NCBI GenBank assembly: GCA_947396885.1
Contig: OX377205.1
Span: 64,638,969 to 64,702,968, forward strand
Length of the DNA stretch: 64,000 bases
Origin: Heligmosomoides polygyrus polygyrus
Lineage: Eukaryota; Nematoda; Chromadorea; Rhabditida; Heligmosomidae
Reading direction: 5' to 3'
The notes under the pieces were generated by a model. The model saw only the letters and a list, made by a program, of their open reading frames with translations, did no database searches and was not told the DNA's origin. How positions within the stretch are numbered: the stretch's first letter is position 1; every line of letters starts with the position of its first letter. Position numbers and translations under genes: made by a program. Below are positions 59,401 to 63,537 of the stretch, piece by piece.

Positions 59401-62400
59401 TATCAAACACAACATGTTTTACCTCCTCGTTTATTGTTCTACTTCCTGTGTATTTTTTCCTGACCACTCCTCAGTACCGGAAGGGCGGGGGGCATTGTAG
59501 ATAGATAATAGCACTTGTAACTCCCTCGACTCCTGCAGTGGAAAAACATTTCGACCAAACAACTCCCACGGGGTTATTTGGGGTCCTAACCATGGATATG
59601 ATGCCAATTTCAGAAATTTCGGCCGATTACGGCAGGTAATGGTAGATATGAGTGAGTAAAGCTCTCTACATTAGTAGAAACGCTTTCTTCGCCCATGTGG
59701 TCAGACTTATTTTTCAACCTTTCACTTTGAGAGATGATAGGTAGATGATAGGTGGAAGAGACCATGACCGCTGATTTCGTCCTTGTTTCGCTTCAGGGAA
59801 TTGTTTAAGCTGCTGACCACGAATCTGTCACTCTTTTTCTAAATTATCAAATCTTTTGCACTACTTTCAAACTCAAATGAGGATCCTATAGGATTAGCTG
59901 CTAAGAAATCCAGAAATATAAAGAGTAACTTAAATTGCTTCTATTCAGAGTATAAAGCATAAAGTCACTTTAGTAAGGCAAGAATTGCAGTCCTAAGACA
60001 CAAGTGTCCTCTGTCGGAGCTGCAGCTCATTAAAAGGAGGCGAAATTGCTGGGCTAGACAGTTCCTTCAAAGAAAAGGCGACCGAAGCGATGCATTTCCT
60101 GCCAAATAATTAAAAAGACGAGGTAGGGAAGTTCACAAGGATGCCCACTAATTCCGGAGAATATTTACGAACCACAGTCTGTCAACGGATATAAGCTGCC
60201 AGAAAGTGAGCGGTATGAGAAAAGTTGTGGCTGCCGTTAGGACAACACCTTCCGGTGAAATACTAAGAAACTGAGCTGAGCGACTGATGGTGAGACTGTT
60301 CTCGGGACTCTCATACAGCGTTCAGTTAGCGGCCCATTGGATTCTGATCCCTTAGTAATGCCTGGCAATTCTCTGCGCCCTGTTCACAAGTGCGGCCCAA
60401 TGACCACCCGTCGCTCCAGTAACCCCGTGCCCTTATCGCCATCGCTTCTGTTATTGTTACACCGCGGCGACGGTTGTCGCGTCAGGGAGGCGGCGGTGGT
60501 GGCGTCAGCGTTAACACGTCGTCGACGATGATGACCGTAATGAATGACGCAGTACCGTAACGAATCGCCGACGACTGTCTCAATCGCCGACACCCTCCTA
60601 CCGACCGCGACGATCAGTCGCTTAATGGATTGGTGTCTGACCTGTGAGCTGAGGTCCACTGTTCCCTGTGATTCAAGCTGCTTCTTCGCCCTGTGCAGAT
60701 GCCGGACGGAGTTGATGTGCGCGATGAGCGCTGCGCGAGAACTGAACGTCTCCGCGCACAGCTCGCACCTGGCTGCCTCGTCGTCCTGAGGGTGCTCGCT
60801 GTCCATGTGACTCTAAACAAAGAGTTTTACTATCGCAGTGCTCAGCTGGTTCTAGTTCTGTAAGGCAGAGACAAAAATTGAGGCCGAGTTTCTGTTTTTG
60901 AGCATAACAGACGGCATTAATCAATCCTCCTGAAGGATGCTCATAAACCCTCAGCGGTGTCGTGGTGGAATGTGAATGTGTGTTTGGCCTATAGGATCAA
61001 TTGTGGTAAACGACCGGTGGATAAGTCGGTGCTCAATTCTTCCTAGAAAAGACTTTTAGCAACTCGCCGAAATCGGAGTGATGGTAAACTTGAATTGACG
61101 GGATGGGACCTGAACCATAGCCATTAATTTTGACTGCATGTGACAGCAAATTTCCCAACTCTGCTATCACGAGGACGAGCACCGACTTACGAGTAGTAAA
61201 TACTAGGACTTTGGCGTAAAATACTATACATGCTAATGTGCGTCGTTCGCTGTCGTCGCATTTTGGTATGTCACACATGTCTATCTTATCCACCGGTTTC
61301 ATTCCCCTGTGAAGCACGGATTCTGCCCTTCTAGATCACTGACCATGAGACTGCTCAGAATAGAACTCAGCATGCATCCGTTACCCTCGAGAGTTACCCC
61401 GGAGAGTAGAACTCCAACCTGCCTTATTCGGTAATCCGACGCTCTGTATGCTCCATTTGCCTCTACTAATCAACTAACGCAGGCAAACATCAGTCGTTGC
61501 GGTGGATACAGTTTATGAGCTCATTTCTCCCATGTGGACCCTCCTTTGTGTTCGTAGGGTAGGTCCGAAATGCTAGGGCAGATGAGGCGCTTGGTGGAGC
61601 GGAGCGCAAACAGAACTGATGCACCACGTTCAGGCCTCTGAAGACGACGTGAAGTCGAAACCCCCGTCTCTCCACAATCAAGATCCACCTGAAAACCTCG
61701 TGTGGCACAAAAAAGCAACTGATTAATTTACAGTGCCGAGGCTTGAAAAAGGGATAAGTTGGAGGTTACTACCCTCATAGTTTCGTGGGTCGGCGCATTA
61801 AGTGACGAAACGTAAGGATTTGACGTTCAGATTTTCCCTTCTGTAAGGCCGCACACCTCCGTCTTCATCAGTCTGCACTGCATGCTGCAAAACGTGCAAT
61901 TCTCAAAATTCTTGTAATGTGGACTCAGGAATCATACCTGGTCCTACATACTTCCCCGGAATGTACGAGGCGAGTCGCGTGTGTATTATGTCGCTATCGG
62001 GTTGTCGCACTCTACCACTACCACTGGATTTGGACTGATTCTGAAGGACAGCCTTGCGCTCATTTAGTTGAACAAGAGGATTATGTTGCAGATATCGCAT
62101 CAGATTCACGTATGTTTCCGCACTAAAATGTGACTACGATTACATACGATACTACGATATACTGATTACGATAGCTACGACGCACAGCTGCTCCGTTTGT
62201 TTTTTCTGTAATTCGAGACCACACCACAGCTTCGCAGAGCCTCTCCGACTCCAAAATTACCATGTGAAGCAAGTGGGTTGAGAAGAGCGCAAAGGCATTT
62301 CATGTTAAAAGGCGCAATGCGAAACTCGCATCGGCAAGCATTGGAAGAACAGAATTGAACACAATGGGCACTTCAATTCCAACGACAGAGCCCCTTCCGG

Positions 62401-62618
62401 ATGCGCTTCCCCCTCCAATGAACTCCCAACATCCAGACGCGTGCCGCCGGATGCATCTAGGCTTCACCTTTAACTCGTCGTCATTGGCGCACGTCTTCTG
62501 ACACAGTGAGCATCGTTGAGTGGGAGCGAACAGGTGCAGAATCGAATGCGATCGGAGCGCGGTTTCCGATCGGAACGCCATCGTGCACTGCGCACAGCGG
62601 TAGGTGAAGCTGCCCGAG
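14287..62618 (-). CDS. zfh-2: zinc finger homeobox transcription factor, zfh-2/ZFHX3 (ATBF1) ortholog, N-terminus off window
   Basis: Large nuclear DNA-binding transcription regulator. Exons in transcript order: 62468-62618, 60642-60812, 53015-53124, 42812-42953, 31472-31592, 31104-31324, 29302-29509, 29106-29239, 28964-29037, 28790-28904, 27421-27540, 27087-27216, 23820-23926, 23493-23588, 19632-19808, 19259-19572, 19039-19207, 17320-17467, 16750-16966, 16607-16695, 16428-16545, 15781-15868, 15523-15615 and 14287-14436. Phases match at every junction, giving 3,462 nt, about 1,153 residues and a TGA. Domain order: fingers 1-5, homeodomain 1, homeodomain 2, finger 6, homeodomain 3, fingers 7-9. 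Homeodomains 1, 2 and 3 resemble vertebrate ZFHX homeodomains 1, 2 and 4. Three homeodomains is the invertebrate zfh2 arrangement. In vertebrates and flies this family acts in neuronal differentiation. The first exon here starts mid-codon, so the gene continues beyond 62618. Some intermediate exons could still be missed where phases are 0/0. Confidence 0.92.
14575..14895 (+). other. 106-codon open frame, unknown
   Basis: Opposite to zfh-2 in its last intron region. It reads [20 protein letters not shown], then [20 protein letters not shown] and a basic C-terminus [18 protein letters not shown]. It has a plausible protein composition but no recognised domain and no clear splice signals. Confidence 0.25.
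15090..15212 (+). mobile_element. probable SINE-1 3' fragment
   Basis: Weak match to the 3' half of the family: GAAATCGCATCTCTCACATC, CCATAGAAGTGGAATACGTG and GCGCATACTGCAAAAGG, then a CCTTCATCCATTGTCC tail-like end. It lies in the last large zfh-2 intron. Divergence is high. Confidence 0.4.
15523..15615 (-). CDS. zfh-2: zfh-2 exon with finger 8 (C2HC)
   Basis: [20 protein letters not shown] followed by [11 protein letters not shown]: a C-x2-C-x12-H-x4-C finger in which Cys replaces the usual last His. Thirty-one codons, phase 0/0, acceptor TTCCAG, donor GTGAGT. Confidence 0.87.
15781..15868 (-). CDS. zfh-2: zfh-2 exon: [16 protein letters not shown]
   Basis: Acceptor TTCCTTAG, phase 2. Reads [20 protein letters not shown] and RTLCHKEVE, a short helical segment ahead of the last two fingers. 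An upstream CAACAG acceptor would run into a stop in the required frame, so the inner one was chosen. The donor is GTACGA, phase 0. Confidence 0.82.
16428..16695 (-). CDS. zfh-2: zfh-2 exons 16607-16695 and 16428-16545
   Basis: The first gives [20 protein letters not shown] and SFMNGMMPG. The second gives [20 protein letters not shown], then [19 protein letters not shown]. The intron between them is 61 bp with a TTTCAG acceptor. Phases 2, 1 and 2 match on both sides. The DPTMFGTPV block has the look of the conserved C-terminal region of ZFHX proteins. Confidence 0.85.
16750..16966 (-). CDS. zfh-2: zfh-2 exon with finger 7
   Basis: [20 protein letters not shown] with [11 protein letters not shown] is a ZFHX-type finger with x5 histidine spacing. 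It is followed by an Ala/Glu/Pro-rich segment ([20 protein letters not shown]). GC-rich. The acceptor CTTCAG follows phase 1, and the donor GTGAGC is phase 2. Confidence 0.92.
17008..17268 (+). mobile_element. SINE-1 copy, diverged
   Basis: Head GCGCGTGATAGCGCAGTCGG with an A-box. Then GTGCACCCCGATTCAAGGTT, TGTCTGGACAAGATGC and GCCAGACACCGCAAGTGTAT in the same order as in the other copies. It lies in the zfh-2 intron just downstream of the homeodomain 3 exon. The tail is indistinct. Confidence 0.65.
17320..19207 (-). CDS. zfh-2: zfh-2 exons 19039-19207 and 17320-17467: homeodomain 3
   Basis: The first exon has an acidic stretch ([16 protein letters not shown]), a Ser-rich linker and [13 protein letters not shown]. 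The second gives [20 protein letters not shown], then [19 protein letters not shown]. This is the fourth-homeodomain class of vertebrate ZFHX proteins (YKTPTM and [15 protein letters not shown]). The 1.57 kb intron holds a tRNA-like SINE-2 copy. The donor GTACTG is phase 1. Confidence 0.95.
18499..18596 (+). mobile_element. SINE-2 tRNA-like repeat
   Basis: Head GTTGCTGATGGTGTAATGGC resembles a tRNA A-box region. GCGGGTTCGAGTCTCGC forms a TpsiC-type stem-loop with the B-box GGTTCGAGTC. The end is CCTGGCGCTGCAGTTTTGA. Three other copies in the window share the ending CTGGCGCaAGAgTTTTGATC. Not a convincing functional tRNA, because no full cloverleaf with an anticodon stem was found. Confidence 0.6.
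19259..19572 (-). CDS. zfh-2: zfh-2 exon with finger 6
   Basis: Largest exon (314 bp). [19 protein letters not shown] with ARHP forms a C2H2 finger. A Ser/Thr/Pro-rich linker follows ([17 protein letters not shown] and [17 protein letters not shown]). The acceptor TTTGCAG is strong and the donor is GTAAGT, phase 2. Confidence 0.92.
19632..19808 (-). CDS. zfh-2: zfh-2 exon after homeodomain 2
   Basis: Reads [20 protein letters not shown], then [20 protein letters not shown] and DLAKLLGAS. Codon use is typical of the gene. The 5' boundary is uncertain: an AG ending at 19809 gives QNARQK followed by RRAEEH, while an AG ending at 19821 would add four residues (TDCK). Both keep phase 0. A further small exon between 19821 and 23492 cannot be excluded. 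The donor is GTAGGT. Confidence 0.75.
20694..21939 (-). mobile_element. mariner transposon, full length with TIRs, transposase decayed
   Basis: 1,246 bp bounded by inverted termini: TTAGGTTAAGTCATAAG at the left and the complement of CATAAATTTTGCAACATTTG at the right. It is flanked by TA on both sides. On the minus strand, transposase-like segments are seen in several frames: [65 protein letters not shown] and [19 protein letters not shown]. The DEK and APCDRH blocks correspond to the second and third catalytic acidic positions. Frameshifts and stops make it inactive. It sits in the zfh-2 intron 19809-23492. Confidence 0.85.
22608..22632 (+). repeat. TAAA microsatellite, possible LINE tail
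   Basis: GTATTAAATAAATAAATAAA follows a non-coding stretch, similar in style to the CR1 tail at 26613. No reverse transcriptase sequence was seen upstream, so this would be a very short 3' relic. Confidence 0.35.
22981..23075 (-). mobile_element. tRNA-like SINE, third type
   Basis: The minus strand carries TGGCACAGTGGGTAGAGAGC (a near-consensus A-box) and, about 45 bp later, GGTACGACTCCCC (a near-consensus B-box). The spacing suits an internal pol III promoter. No cloverleaf closes cleanly, so a SINE or tRNA pseudogene is more likely than a working tRNA. Confidence 0.45.
23493..23926 (-). CDS. zfh-2: zfh-2 exons 23820-23926 and 23493-23588: homeodomain 2
   Basis: The first exon gives [20 protein letters not shown] and FDKQ. 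The second gives [19 protein letters not shown], then [13 protein letters not shown]. This is the ZFHX homeodomain 2 class (AYPKDDE and [12 protein letters not shown] in vertebrates). The intron is 231 bp. The donor after the recognition helix is GTACAT, and the next recognised exon is 3.7 kb away, past a mariner copy. Confidence 0.95.
24545..26635 (+). mobile_element. CR1/jockey-type non-LTR retrotransposon, 5'-truncated, frameshifted
   Basis: Carries a reverse transcriptase in the main frame 24682-25872. Motifs include [65 protein letters not shown] and the catalytic box FADD. The upstream part is in another frame (24545-24665, [17 protein letters not shown]). Thumb and C-terminal parts are in other frames (25836-26213 and 26216-26464), so at least two or three frameshifts inactivate it. 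The 3' end has the hairpin TACGTGG-CTAT-CCACGTA (26595-26612) followed by AAATAAATAAATATATATA, as in CR1-like elements, which lack poly(A). The endonuclease half is missing. It lies in the zfh-2 intron between homeodomains 1 and 2, antisense to the gene. Confidence 0.88.
27087..27216 (-). CDS. zfh-2: zfh-2 exon: linker between homeodomains 1 and 2
   Basis: Encodes [19 protein letters not shown], then [16 protein letters not shown] and [15 protein letters not shown] resembles a sumoylation-type motif, though that is only a motif match. The donor GTCAGT is phase 1. The next intron (23927-27086) contains a CR1-like LINE in the opposite orientation. Confidence 0.85.
27421..27540 (-). CDS. zfh-2: zfh-2 exon: end of homeodomain 1 and conserved tail
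   Basis: Encodes [19 protein letters not shown], the tail that follows homeodomain 1 in ZFHX3/4 and fly zfh2, then a Thr/Val-rich segment ending VPLVSAE. Forty codons, phase 0/0, acceptor ATTTAG, donor GTTTGT. Confidence 0.92.
28050..28275 (+). repeat. dispersed repeat, copy 1
   Basis: Shares an extended block with 61505-61725: ATGCACCACGTTCAGGCATC, GAAGACGACGTGAAGTCGAA, CCACCTAAAAACCTCATGTG and GCACA. It is preceded by a simple TTGGTTGG stretch. No known family recognised. SINE-sized. Confidence 0.75.
28790..29037 (-). CDS. zfh-2: zfh-2 exons 28964-29037 and 28790-28904: homeodomain 1
   Basis: Two exons separated by a 59 bp intron. The first gives [20 protein letters not shown] and LKILR. 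The second gives [17 protein letters not shown], then [16 protein letters not shown], the DNA-recognition helix (W-F-x-N). This is the distinctive ZFHX homeodomain 1 type with the [11 protein letters not shown] ending, completed by the next exon. Confidence 0.95.
29106..29239 (-). CDS. zfh-2: zfh-2 exon: hydrophobic Pro/Phe linker before homeodomain 1
   Basis: Phase 1 acceptor gives [17 protein letters not shown], then [15 protein letters not shown] and [10 protein letters not shown]. This short proline and phenylalanine-rich segment precedes the first homeodomain, as in other ZFHX proteins. The donor is GTCTGC. Confidence 0.82.
29302..29509 (-). CDS. zfh-2: zfh-2 exon: finger 5 end and basic linker
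   Basis: [11 protein letters not shown] completes finger 5 (C-x2-C-x12-H-x4-H). The linker that follows includes [20 protein letters not shown] and ends with [18 protein letters not shown]-rich codon use marks it as coding against AT-rich introns. The donor GTAAGG is phase 1. Confidence 0.85.
29851..30268 (+). mobile_element. SINE-1 copy with extra 3' segment, 11 bp target duplication
   Basis: 418 bp between identical ATATTATTGCT sequences (29840-29850 and 30269-30279). It starts GGGCGCATGTAGCGCAGTCG and has the normal body to about 30145 (TAATCCTTTTGTCCT). Then come about 65 bp homologous to the flank of the 33.6 kb copy (CTATTGACGCCGTTGTG through TTTTTGTTTGCC), then a second SINE tail (30212-30268) ending in TTATCTTTTATCC. 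Longer than a standard copy because of this extra block. Confidence 0.85.
30599..30665. repeat. AT-rich minisatellite
   Basis: Repeats of TATATTGATTGAT and TTTATAT type. Confidence 0.6.
31104..31324 (-). CDS. zfh-2: zfh-2 exon: acidic linker and start of finger 5
   Basis: Encodes [31 protein letters not shown] and [13 protein letters not shown]. The acceptor TCTCAG at plus 31325-31330 was chosen over an upstream AG because it matches the phase of the previous exon. CAQC is the zinc-binding half of finger 5. The donor GTGAGT is phase 0. Confidence 0.82.
31472..31592 (-). CDS. zfh-2: zfh-2 exon: Met/Gln-rich linker
   Basis: The acceptor TTTCAG gives [20 protein letters not shown] then [20 protein letters not shown]. 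It is low in complexity and rich in M, N and Q, as in linkers of this family. The donor is GTGCGT, phase 1. The 11.2 kb intron upstream holds most of the repeats described here and the opposite-strand candidate gene. Confidence 0.75.
33615..33900 (-). mobile_element. SINE-1 copy with 16 bp target duplication
   Basis: Flanked by the identical 16-mer CACAACGGCGTCAATA (33599-33614 and 33901-33916). The body matches the 40682-40973 copy: tail GGATAAAAGGATTAAGGACG at left, and GGTGCACGCGACAGCCGGCA near the head at right. The sequence beyond its tail (33550-33598) reappears inside the copy at 29851-30268. Confidence 0.88.
33917..35570. other. intron sequence without recognised features
   Basis: Part of the zfh-2 intron 31593-42811. 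AT-rich, with no frame, repeat or hairpin that I could support. Confidence 0.5.
35891..37474 (+). CDS. possible two-exon gene nested in the zfh-2 intron, function unknown
   Basis: Candidate exons 35891-36179 and 37335-37474, opposite to zfh-2. Exon 1 starts at ATG 35891 and has strongly GC-biased third positions from about 35950, with [20 protein letters not shown] and [20 protein letters not shown]. Its GTGAGC donor leaves phase 1. Exon 2 follows a CACCCAG acceptor, completes the codon in frame, keeps GC3 bias through [20 protein letters not shown] and ECVAVHGGG, and ends at TGA 37472. The joined frame is 429 nt (142 residues). A GTGAGT inside exon 2 at 37435 could instead be a donor to more exons. 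I do not recognise the protein. The 5' part (Cys-rich, repeat-like GTGTGAATGTG) may be untranslated. Confidence 0.4.
37800..39025 (+). mobile_element. mariner transposon, same family, opposite orientation, decayed
   Basis: 1,226 bp with termini TTAGGATGAGTCATACG and the complement of CAAAATTTATGACTCAACC, flanked by TA. Internal plus-strand pieces resemble the 20694-21939 copy: [19 protein letters not shown] and [19 protein letters not shown], plus [19 protein letters not shown] near the end. Many frameshifts. It lies in the 11 kb zfh-2 intron. Confidence 0.82.
39365..39526. mobile_element. MITE, GGGGCCGG family
   Basis: 162 bp starting GGGGCCGGATCATCAACG and ending TTGATGAATTCGGCCCC. Same termini as the 12.1 kb copy with a different, less palindromic middle. 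Confidence 0.75.
39595..39925 (+). mobile_element. RTE-type LINE 3' fragment
   Basis: In shifting frames it encodes [20 protein letters not shown], then pieces like [26 protein letters not shown] and [10 protein letters not shown]. This is the C-terminal zinc-knuckle-less tail found in nematode RTE retroelements. Only the last part of ORF2 is present. Confidence 0.65.
40682..40973 (-). mobile_element. SINE-1 (tRNA-derived), full length, 14 bp target duplication
   Basis: 292 bp flanked by the identical 14-mer TCAGAATGATAGTA (40668-40681 and 40974-40987). Read on the minus strand it starts GGGCGCGTGTAGCGCAGTCG, containing an A-box-like TAGCGCAGTCGG. A B-box-like GGTTCGGATTTCC follows about 60 bp later. 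It ends in short tandem CCTTTAT repeats. These are the marks of a pol III, tRNA-headed SINE moved by target-primed reverse transcription. It is inserted into the left arm of the foldback element. Confidence 0.88.
41157..41282. repeat. perfect 37 bp inverted repeat inside the foldback element
   Basis: Arms 41157-41193 and 41246-41282 are exact reverse complements (starting CATATCGATCGCGTGAAGCG), with a 52 bp loop. The loop contains a divergent repeat of the preceding CATACCATCGCTCACC segment (41115-41130). Confidence 0.9.
42812..42953 (-). CDS. zfh-2: zfh-2 exon: finger 4 end and linker
   Basis: Acceptor CTCCAG. Phase 1 completes [18 protein letters not shown], then a Pro/Gly linker ([19 protein letters not shown]) ending SRDDE before GTTTGT. 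The exact phase match with the exon at 53015 supports the model despite a 10 kb intron filled with repeats. Confidence 0.88.
42954..46790. other. intron sequence, mostly unrecognised
   Basis: First third of the zfh-2 intron 42954-53014. Short frames at 44395-44715 and 45910-46179 (plus) look weakly coding but match nothing I know. See the separate entry for 45063-45871. Confidence 0.4.
45063..45871 (-). other. two long overlapping open frames, unknown, possibly a transposon relic
   Basis: Frames 45063-45665 (200 codons) and 45317-45871 (184 codons) overlap on the minus strand in the 43-53 kb zfh-2 intron. Neither shows a domain I recognise. The segment [20 protein letters not shown] suggests low-complexity coding. 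Two overlapping frames of this size could be one frameshifted gene or chance in a GC-balanced repeat. Confidence 0.2.
46796..46830. repeat. hairpin AAACCGCA-CTTT-TGCGGTTT
   Basis: Short perfect inverted repeat next to GACGCCG...TTTTGCGTC. In a zfh-2 intron. Resembles a repeat end. No evidence for a terminator role. Confidence 0.5.
47269..47458. repeat. 147 bp-spaced direct repeat
   Basis: A 43 bp block starting GTGCGC at 47269 recurs at 47416, with an identical core ATAGGATCGAACCTATCAAT that is itself palindromic around ATCGA. Confidence 0.8.
48007..48014. promoter_or_regulatory. CRE-like palindrome TGACGTCA
   Basis: Exact CREB/ATF consensus near the end of copy 1 of the 683 bp duplication. 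Its retention in the other copy is the only hint of function. It could be chance or part of the repeat consensus. Confidence 0.3.
48671..48678. promoter_or_regulatory. CRE-like palindrome TGACGTCA, second copy
   Basis: Same site at the corresponding position of copy 2. Confidence 0.3.
48742..48800. repeat. dispersed repeat related to 8376-8910
   Basis: Contains TAGGGGGTTATTTGGTGCGC, TAATTACGAATCCGATGTCC and GTTTTTG, in the order of the 8.4 kb units. Confidence 0.65.
48946..49145. other. assembly gap (200 N)
   Basis: A run of exactly 200 N, probably a scaffold join of estimated or arbitrary size. It truncates a mariner remnant. The frame predicted across it is not real. Confidence 0.99.
49146..50239 (-). 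mobile_element. mariner remnant cut by a MITE and by the assembly gap
   Basis: The right end reads TTAGGTTGTCCGAAAAGTTC on the minus strand with TA outside (50240-50241). It encodes [20 protein letters not shown] (HTH and linker), then, after an inserted palindrome (49793-49930), [20 protein letters not shown] and [12 protein letters not shown]. Later frames give [26 protein letters not shown] and [14 protein letters not shown]. Several frameshifts. The 3' end falls in the N gap at 48946-49145. Confidence 0.8.
49793..49930. mobile_element. MITE, related to GGGGCCGG family, inside a mariner
   Basis: Starts AGGCCGTATTCATGAA and ends TTCATGAATACGGCT. It splits the mariner reading frame between ILEDDP and [10 protein letters not shown]. 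The possible short target duplication CAG on each side is not certain. Confidence 0.7.
50576..51475 (-). mobile_element. Tc1/mariner superfamily element, internally deleted, with TIRs
   Basis: About 900 bp between inverted ends TAGGAGGGGGGCAAAAGTAA and the complement of TTACTTTTGGTCCCCCCTA. The minus-strand frame 50679-51164 encodes the C-terminal catalytic half: [37 protein letters not shown] and [24 protein letters not shown] and LCDYH are the last two catalytic acidic blocks. The N-terminal HTH part is missing or scrambled. Confidence 0.85.
51476..53014. other. intron sequence without recognised features
   Basis: Between a mariner-like element and the finger 4 exon. No supported gene or repeat. 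Confidence 0.5.
53015..53124 (-). CDS. zfh-2: zfh-2 exon with first part of finger 4
   Basis: Encodes [19 protein letters not shown], then [18 protein letters not shown], almost the vertebrate ATBF1 motif. The donor GTATGT splits the codon after AG. The following exon, 10 kb away, restores RSVAH and thereby the second histidine. Confidence 0.92.
53125..54309. other. intron sequence, partly GC-rich
   Basis: 53270-53560 is GC-rich with an open plus frame ([20 protein letters not shown]) and open minus frames. It may be a conserved regulatory stretch or an exon, undecided. The rest is AT-rich and featureless. Confidence 0.35.
54310..54396 (-). mobile_element. SINE-2 tRNA-like repeat, inverted copy
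   Basis: On the minus strand: GCTGGTGTTAGCCGAGGCAT, GGTGCGAGTTCAGGTCCTGC and CCTGGCGCAAGAATTTTGAT. Same order and ending as the other SINE-2 copies. Confidence 0.55.
54457..54540 (+). mobile_element. SINE-2 tRNA-like repeat
   Basis: Head GTTGATGGTGCAAGGCGTAG, T-arm-like GCGGGTTCCAATCCCGC (perfect 5 bp stem), and end CCTGGCGCAAGAGTTTTGAT. Paired with an inverted copy 60 bp upstream. Confidence 0.6.
55500..55890 (+). mobile_element. RTE-type LINE 3' fragment, partly duplicated in inverse
   Basis: Frames give [25 protein letters not shown], then [40 protein letters not shown] and a final [12 protein letters not shown]. It is homologous to the 39.6 kb fragment. A 70 bp segment (55761-55830) is repeated in inverse at 55891-55960. 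Confidence 0.65.
55761..55960. repeat. inverted repeat, 70 bp arms
   Basis: Arms 55761-55830 and 55891-55960 match as reverse complements with few differences (left starts ACTTTATTTGCAAAGAGCAC, right ends GTGCTCTTTGCAAATAAAGT). The spacer holds the end of the RTE fragment. Confidence 0.85.
56550..56595. repeat. perfect 20 bp hairpin, 6 nt loop
   Basis: AGCTGAGAAATTTACTGACC, loop TTCGCA, then its exact reverse complement. The phrase TTCGCAGGTCAGT also occurs just upstream at 56531-56543. Confidence 0.9.
57900..58230. other. CpG/GC-rich island in zfh-2 intron
   Basis: Much GC-richer than its surroundings, with GGGCGGGCC and many CG dinucleotides. Several frames are open on both strands (for example [18 protein letters not shown] on plus), so no frame can be chosen. 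Could be an alternative promoter or first exon of zfh-2, or an unrecognised exon. Confidence 0.3.
58970..59041 (+). mobile_element. tRNA-like sequence with A and B boxes
   Basis: GTGGCCAAGTAGATAGCGAT resembles an A-box region, and AGTTCGATTCC is a perfect B-box core, about 50 bp apart. It lies in a zfh-2 intron. No complete tRNA fold could be drawn by eye. Confidence 0.4.
59568..59650. repeat. dispersed repeat related to 8376-8910
   Basis: Contains ACGGGGTTATTTGGGGTCCT, then GGCCGATTACGGCAGGTAAT, similar to the core and the TACCGTAATCGGCCG stretch near 8830. Diverged. Confidence 0.5.
59651..60641. other. intron sequence without recognised features
   Basis: Between the dispersed repeat and the finger 3 exon. 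59940-60260 has a faint look of a decayed retroelement, but no motif can be named. Confidence 0.4.
60642..60812 (-). CDS. zfh-2: zfh-2 exon with finger 2 end and finger 3
   Basis: Fifty-seven codons in phase 0/0. SHMDSEH completes finger 2 (C-x2-C-x12-H-x4-H). [17 protein letters not shown] then NSVRHLH is a finger with x5 between the histidines, typical of ZFHX proteins. The exon ends VDLSSQ before a GTCAGA donor. CpG-rich flanking sequence continues downstream. Confidence 0.88.
61505..61725 (+). repeat. dispersed repeat, copy 2
   Basis: Same order as 28050-28275: ATGCTAGGGCAGATGAGGCG, GATGCACCACGTTCAGGCCT, GAAGACGACGTGAAGTCGAA and CACCTGAAAACCTCGTGTGG. Same orientation. In a zfh-2 intron. 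Confidence 0.75.
62468..62618 (-). CDS. zfh-2: zfh-2 exon with C2H2 finger 1 and start of finger 2
   Basis: First exon visible. The acceptor TTTCAG is at plus 62619-62624 and the donor GTGAAG lies just below 62468. It encodes [19 protein letters not shown] with a C-x2-C-x12-H-x3-H finger, then [17 protein letters not shown], whose histidines come from the next exon. It starts with the last base of a split codon, so at least one upstream exon lies outside the window. Confidence 0.85.
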
Positions 62619-63537
62619 CTGAAATCACACATACAATCATCTCGTCAACGACGTGTAGACACTGGGGACACGACCAGCAGAAAGAAAAACTCGACAATGC
62701 AAATATTTAAGCAGCAGCTCTGGCTGTGTTGCTAAGAAATCGGATAGGCTCTTAGGTTTTTCTCGAAAGTTCATTGGCTTCGTAAGTCAACGGGAAGCTC
62801 GAGAAAAGACCTTGCCGTTTGAACAAGAACATAAGAAAAACACAAGAAATTATACTTTCTGCTAAGCAGAGATGCTACTGCTCCTTCTATATCAATTCGA
62901 ATATAATGAATGAGTAGCACATGAATTGCTGTTATACGCCTTAAGATTGTACATGGCTGCTGTAAAATAAAACACTGTCCTGTAGAATGTCATGTTATGG
63001 AATGCACCTTGCACAGTAGAAAAAAGCGTTAAAAATAATAATAATAAATAGCAATCAAAATGAAGTGAATCCATGTCGCCCGGAAAGAAGTCTACCGTAG
63101 AAAGCCCTCAATTGTCTGATATAGCCGAACTCGGGTGAACGCCATGCATTTCCGTAGTTTCTGCCTGCCTTTTGCTGCCCACAAAATTCAGTATTTCGCC
63201 TGCGCTAAAAATAAGTTTGTGCTCTTGCAATTGCGGCTATGAAAGTACAGCATAAAGTGGAAGACTAGAGGCGACTTTTGATTTCTTGGATTCTTCAGAA
63301 ACAATGTGTCGAAGAAATAGAAATGTCACTGGAACGCCAATGAACGACACCTTGACTTCTCTACACCCGATGAAATTTCTCTCAGAAACTACAAAGAGTA
63401 TTTGAATCGCTTTCTTGCTTCCAGTTTACACGAAACGGGAGAAACATCATTCATTAGGACAGGTTTCCAAAAAACCCCCTCTTCTGCAAAACATGACTGC
63501 ATATCAAGGCTCAGCACATCTATCACCTATGTATGTC
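62619..63537. other. upstream intron of zfh-2, no features
   Basis: Upstream of the first visible exon. AT-rich, with a short AATAATAATA run at 63034-63046. The next 5' exon was not found up to the window edge. Confidence 0.5.
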
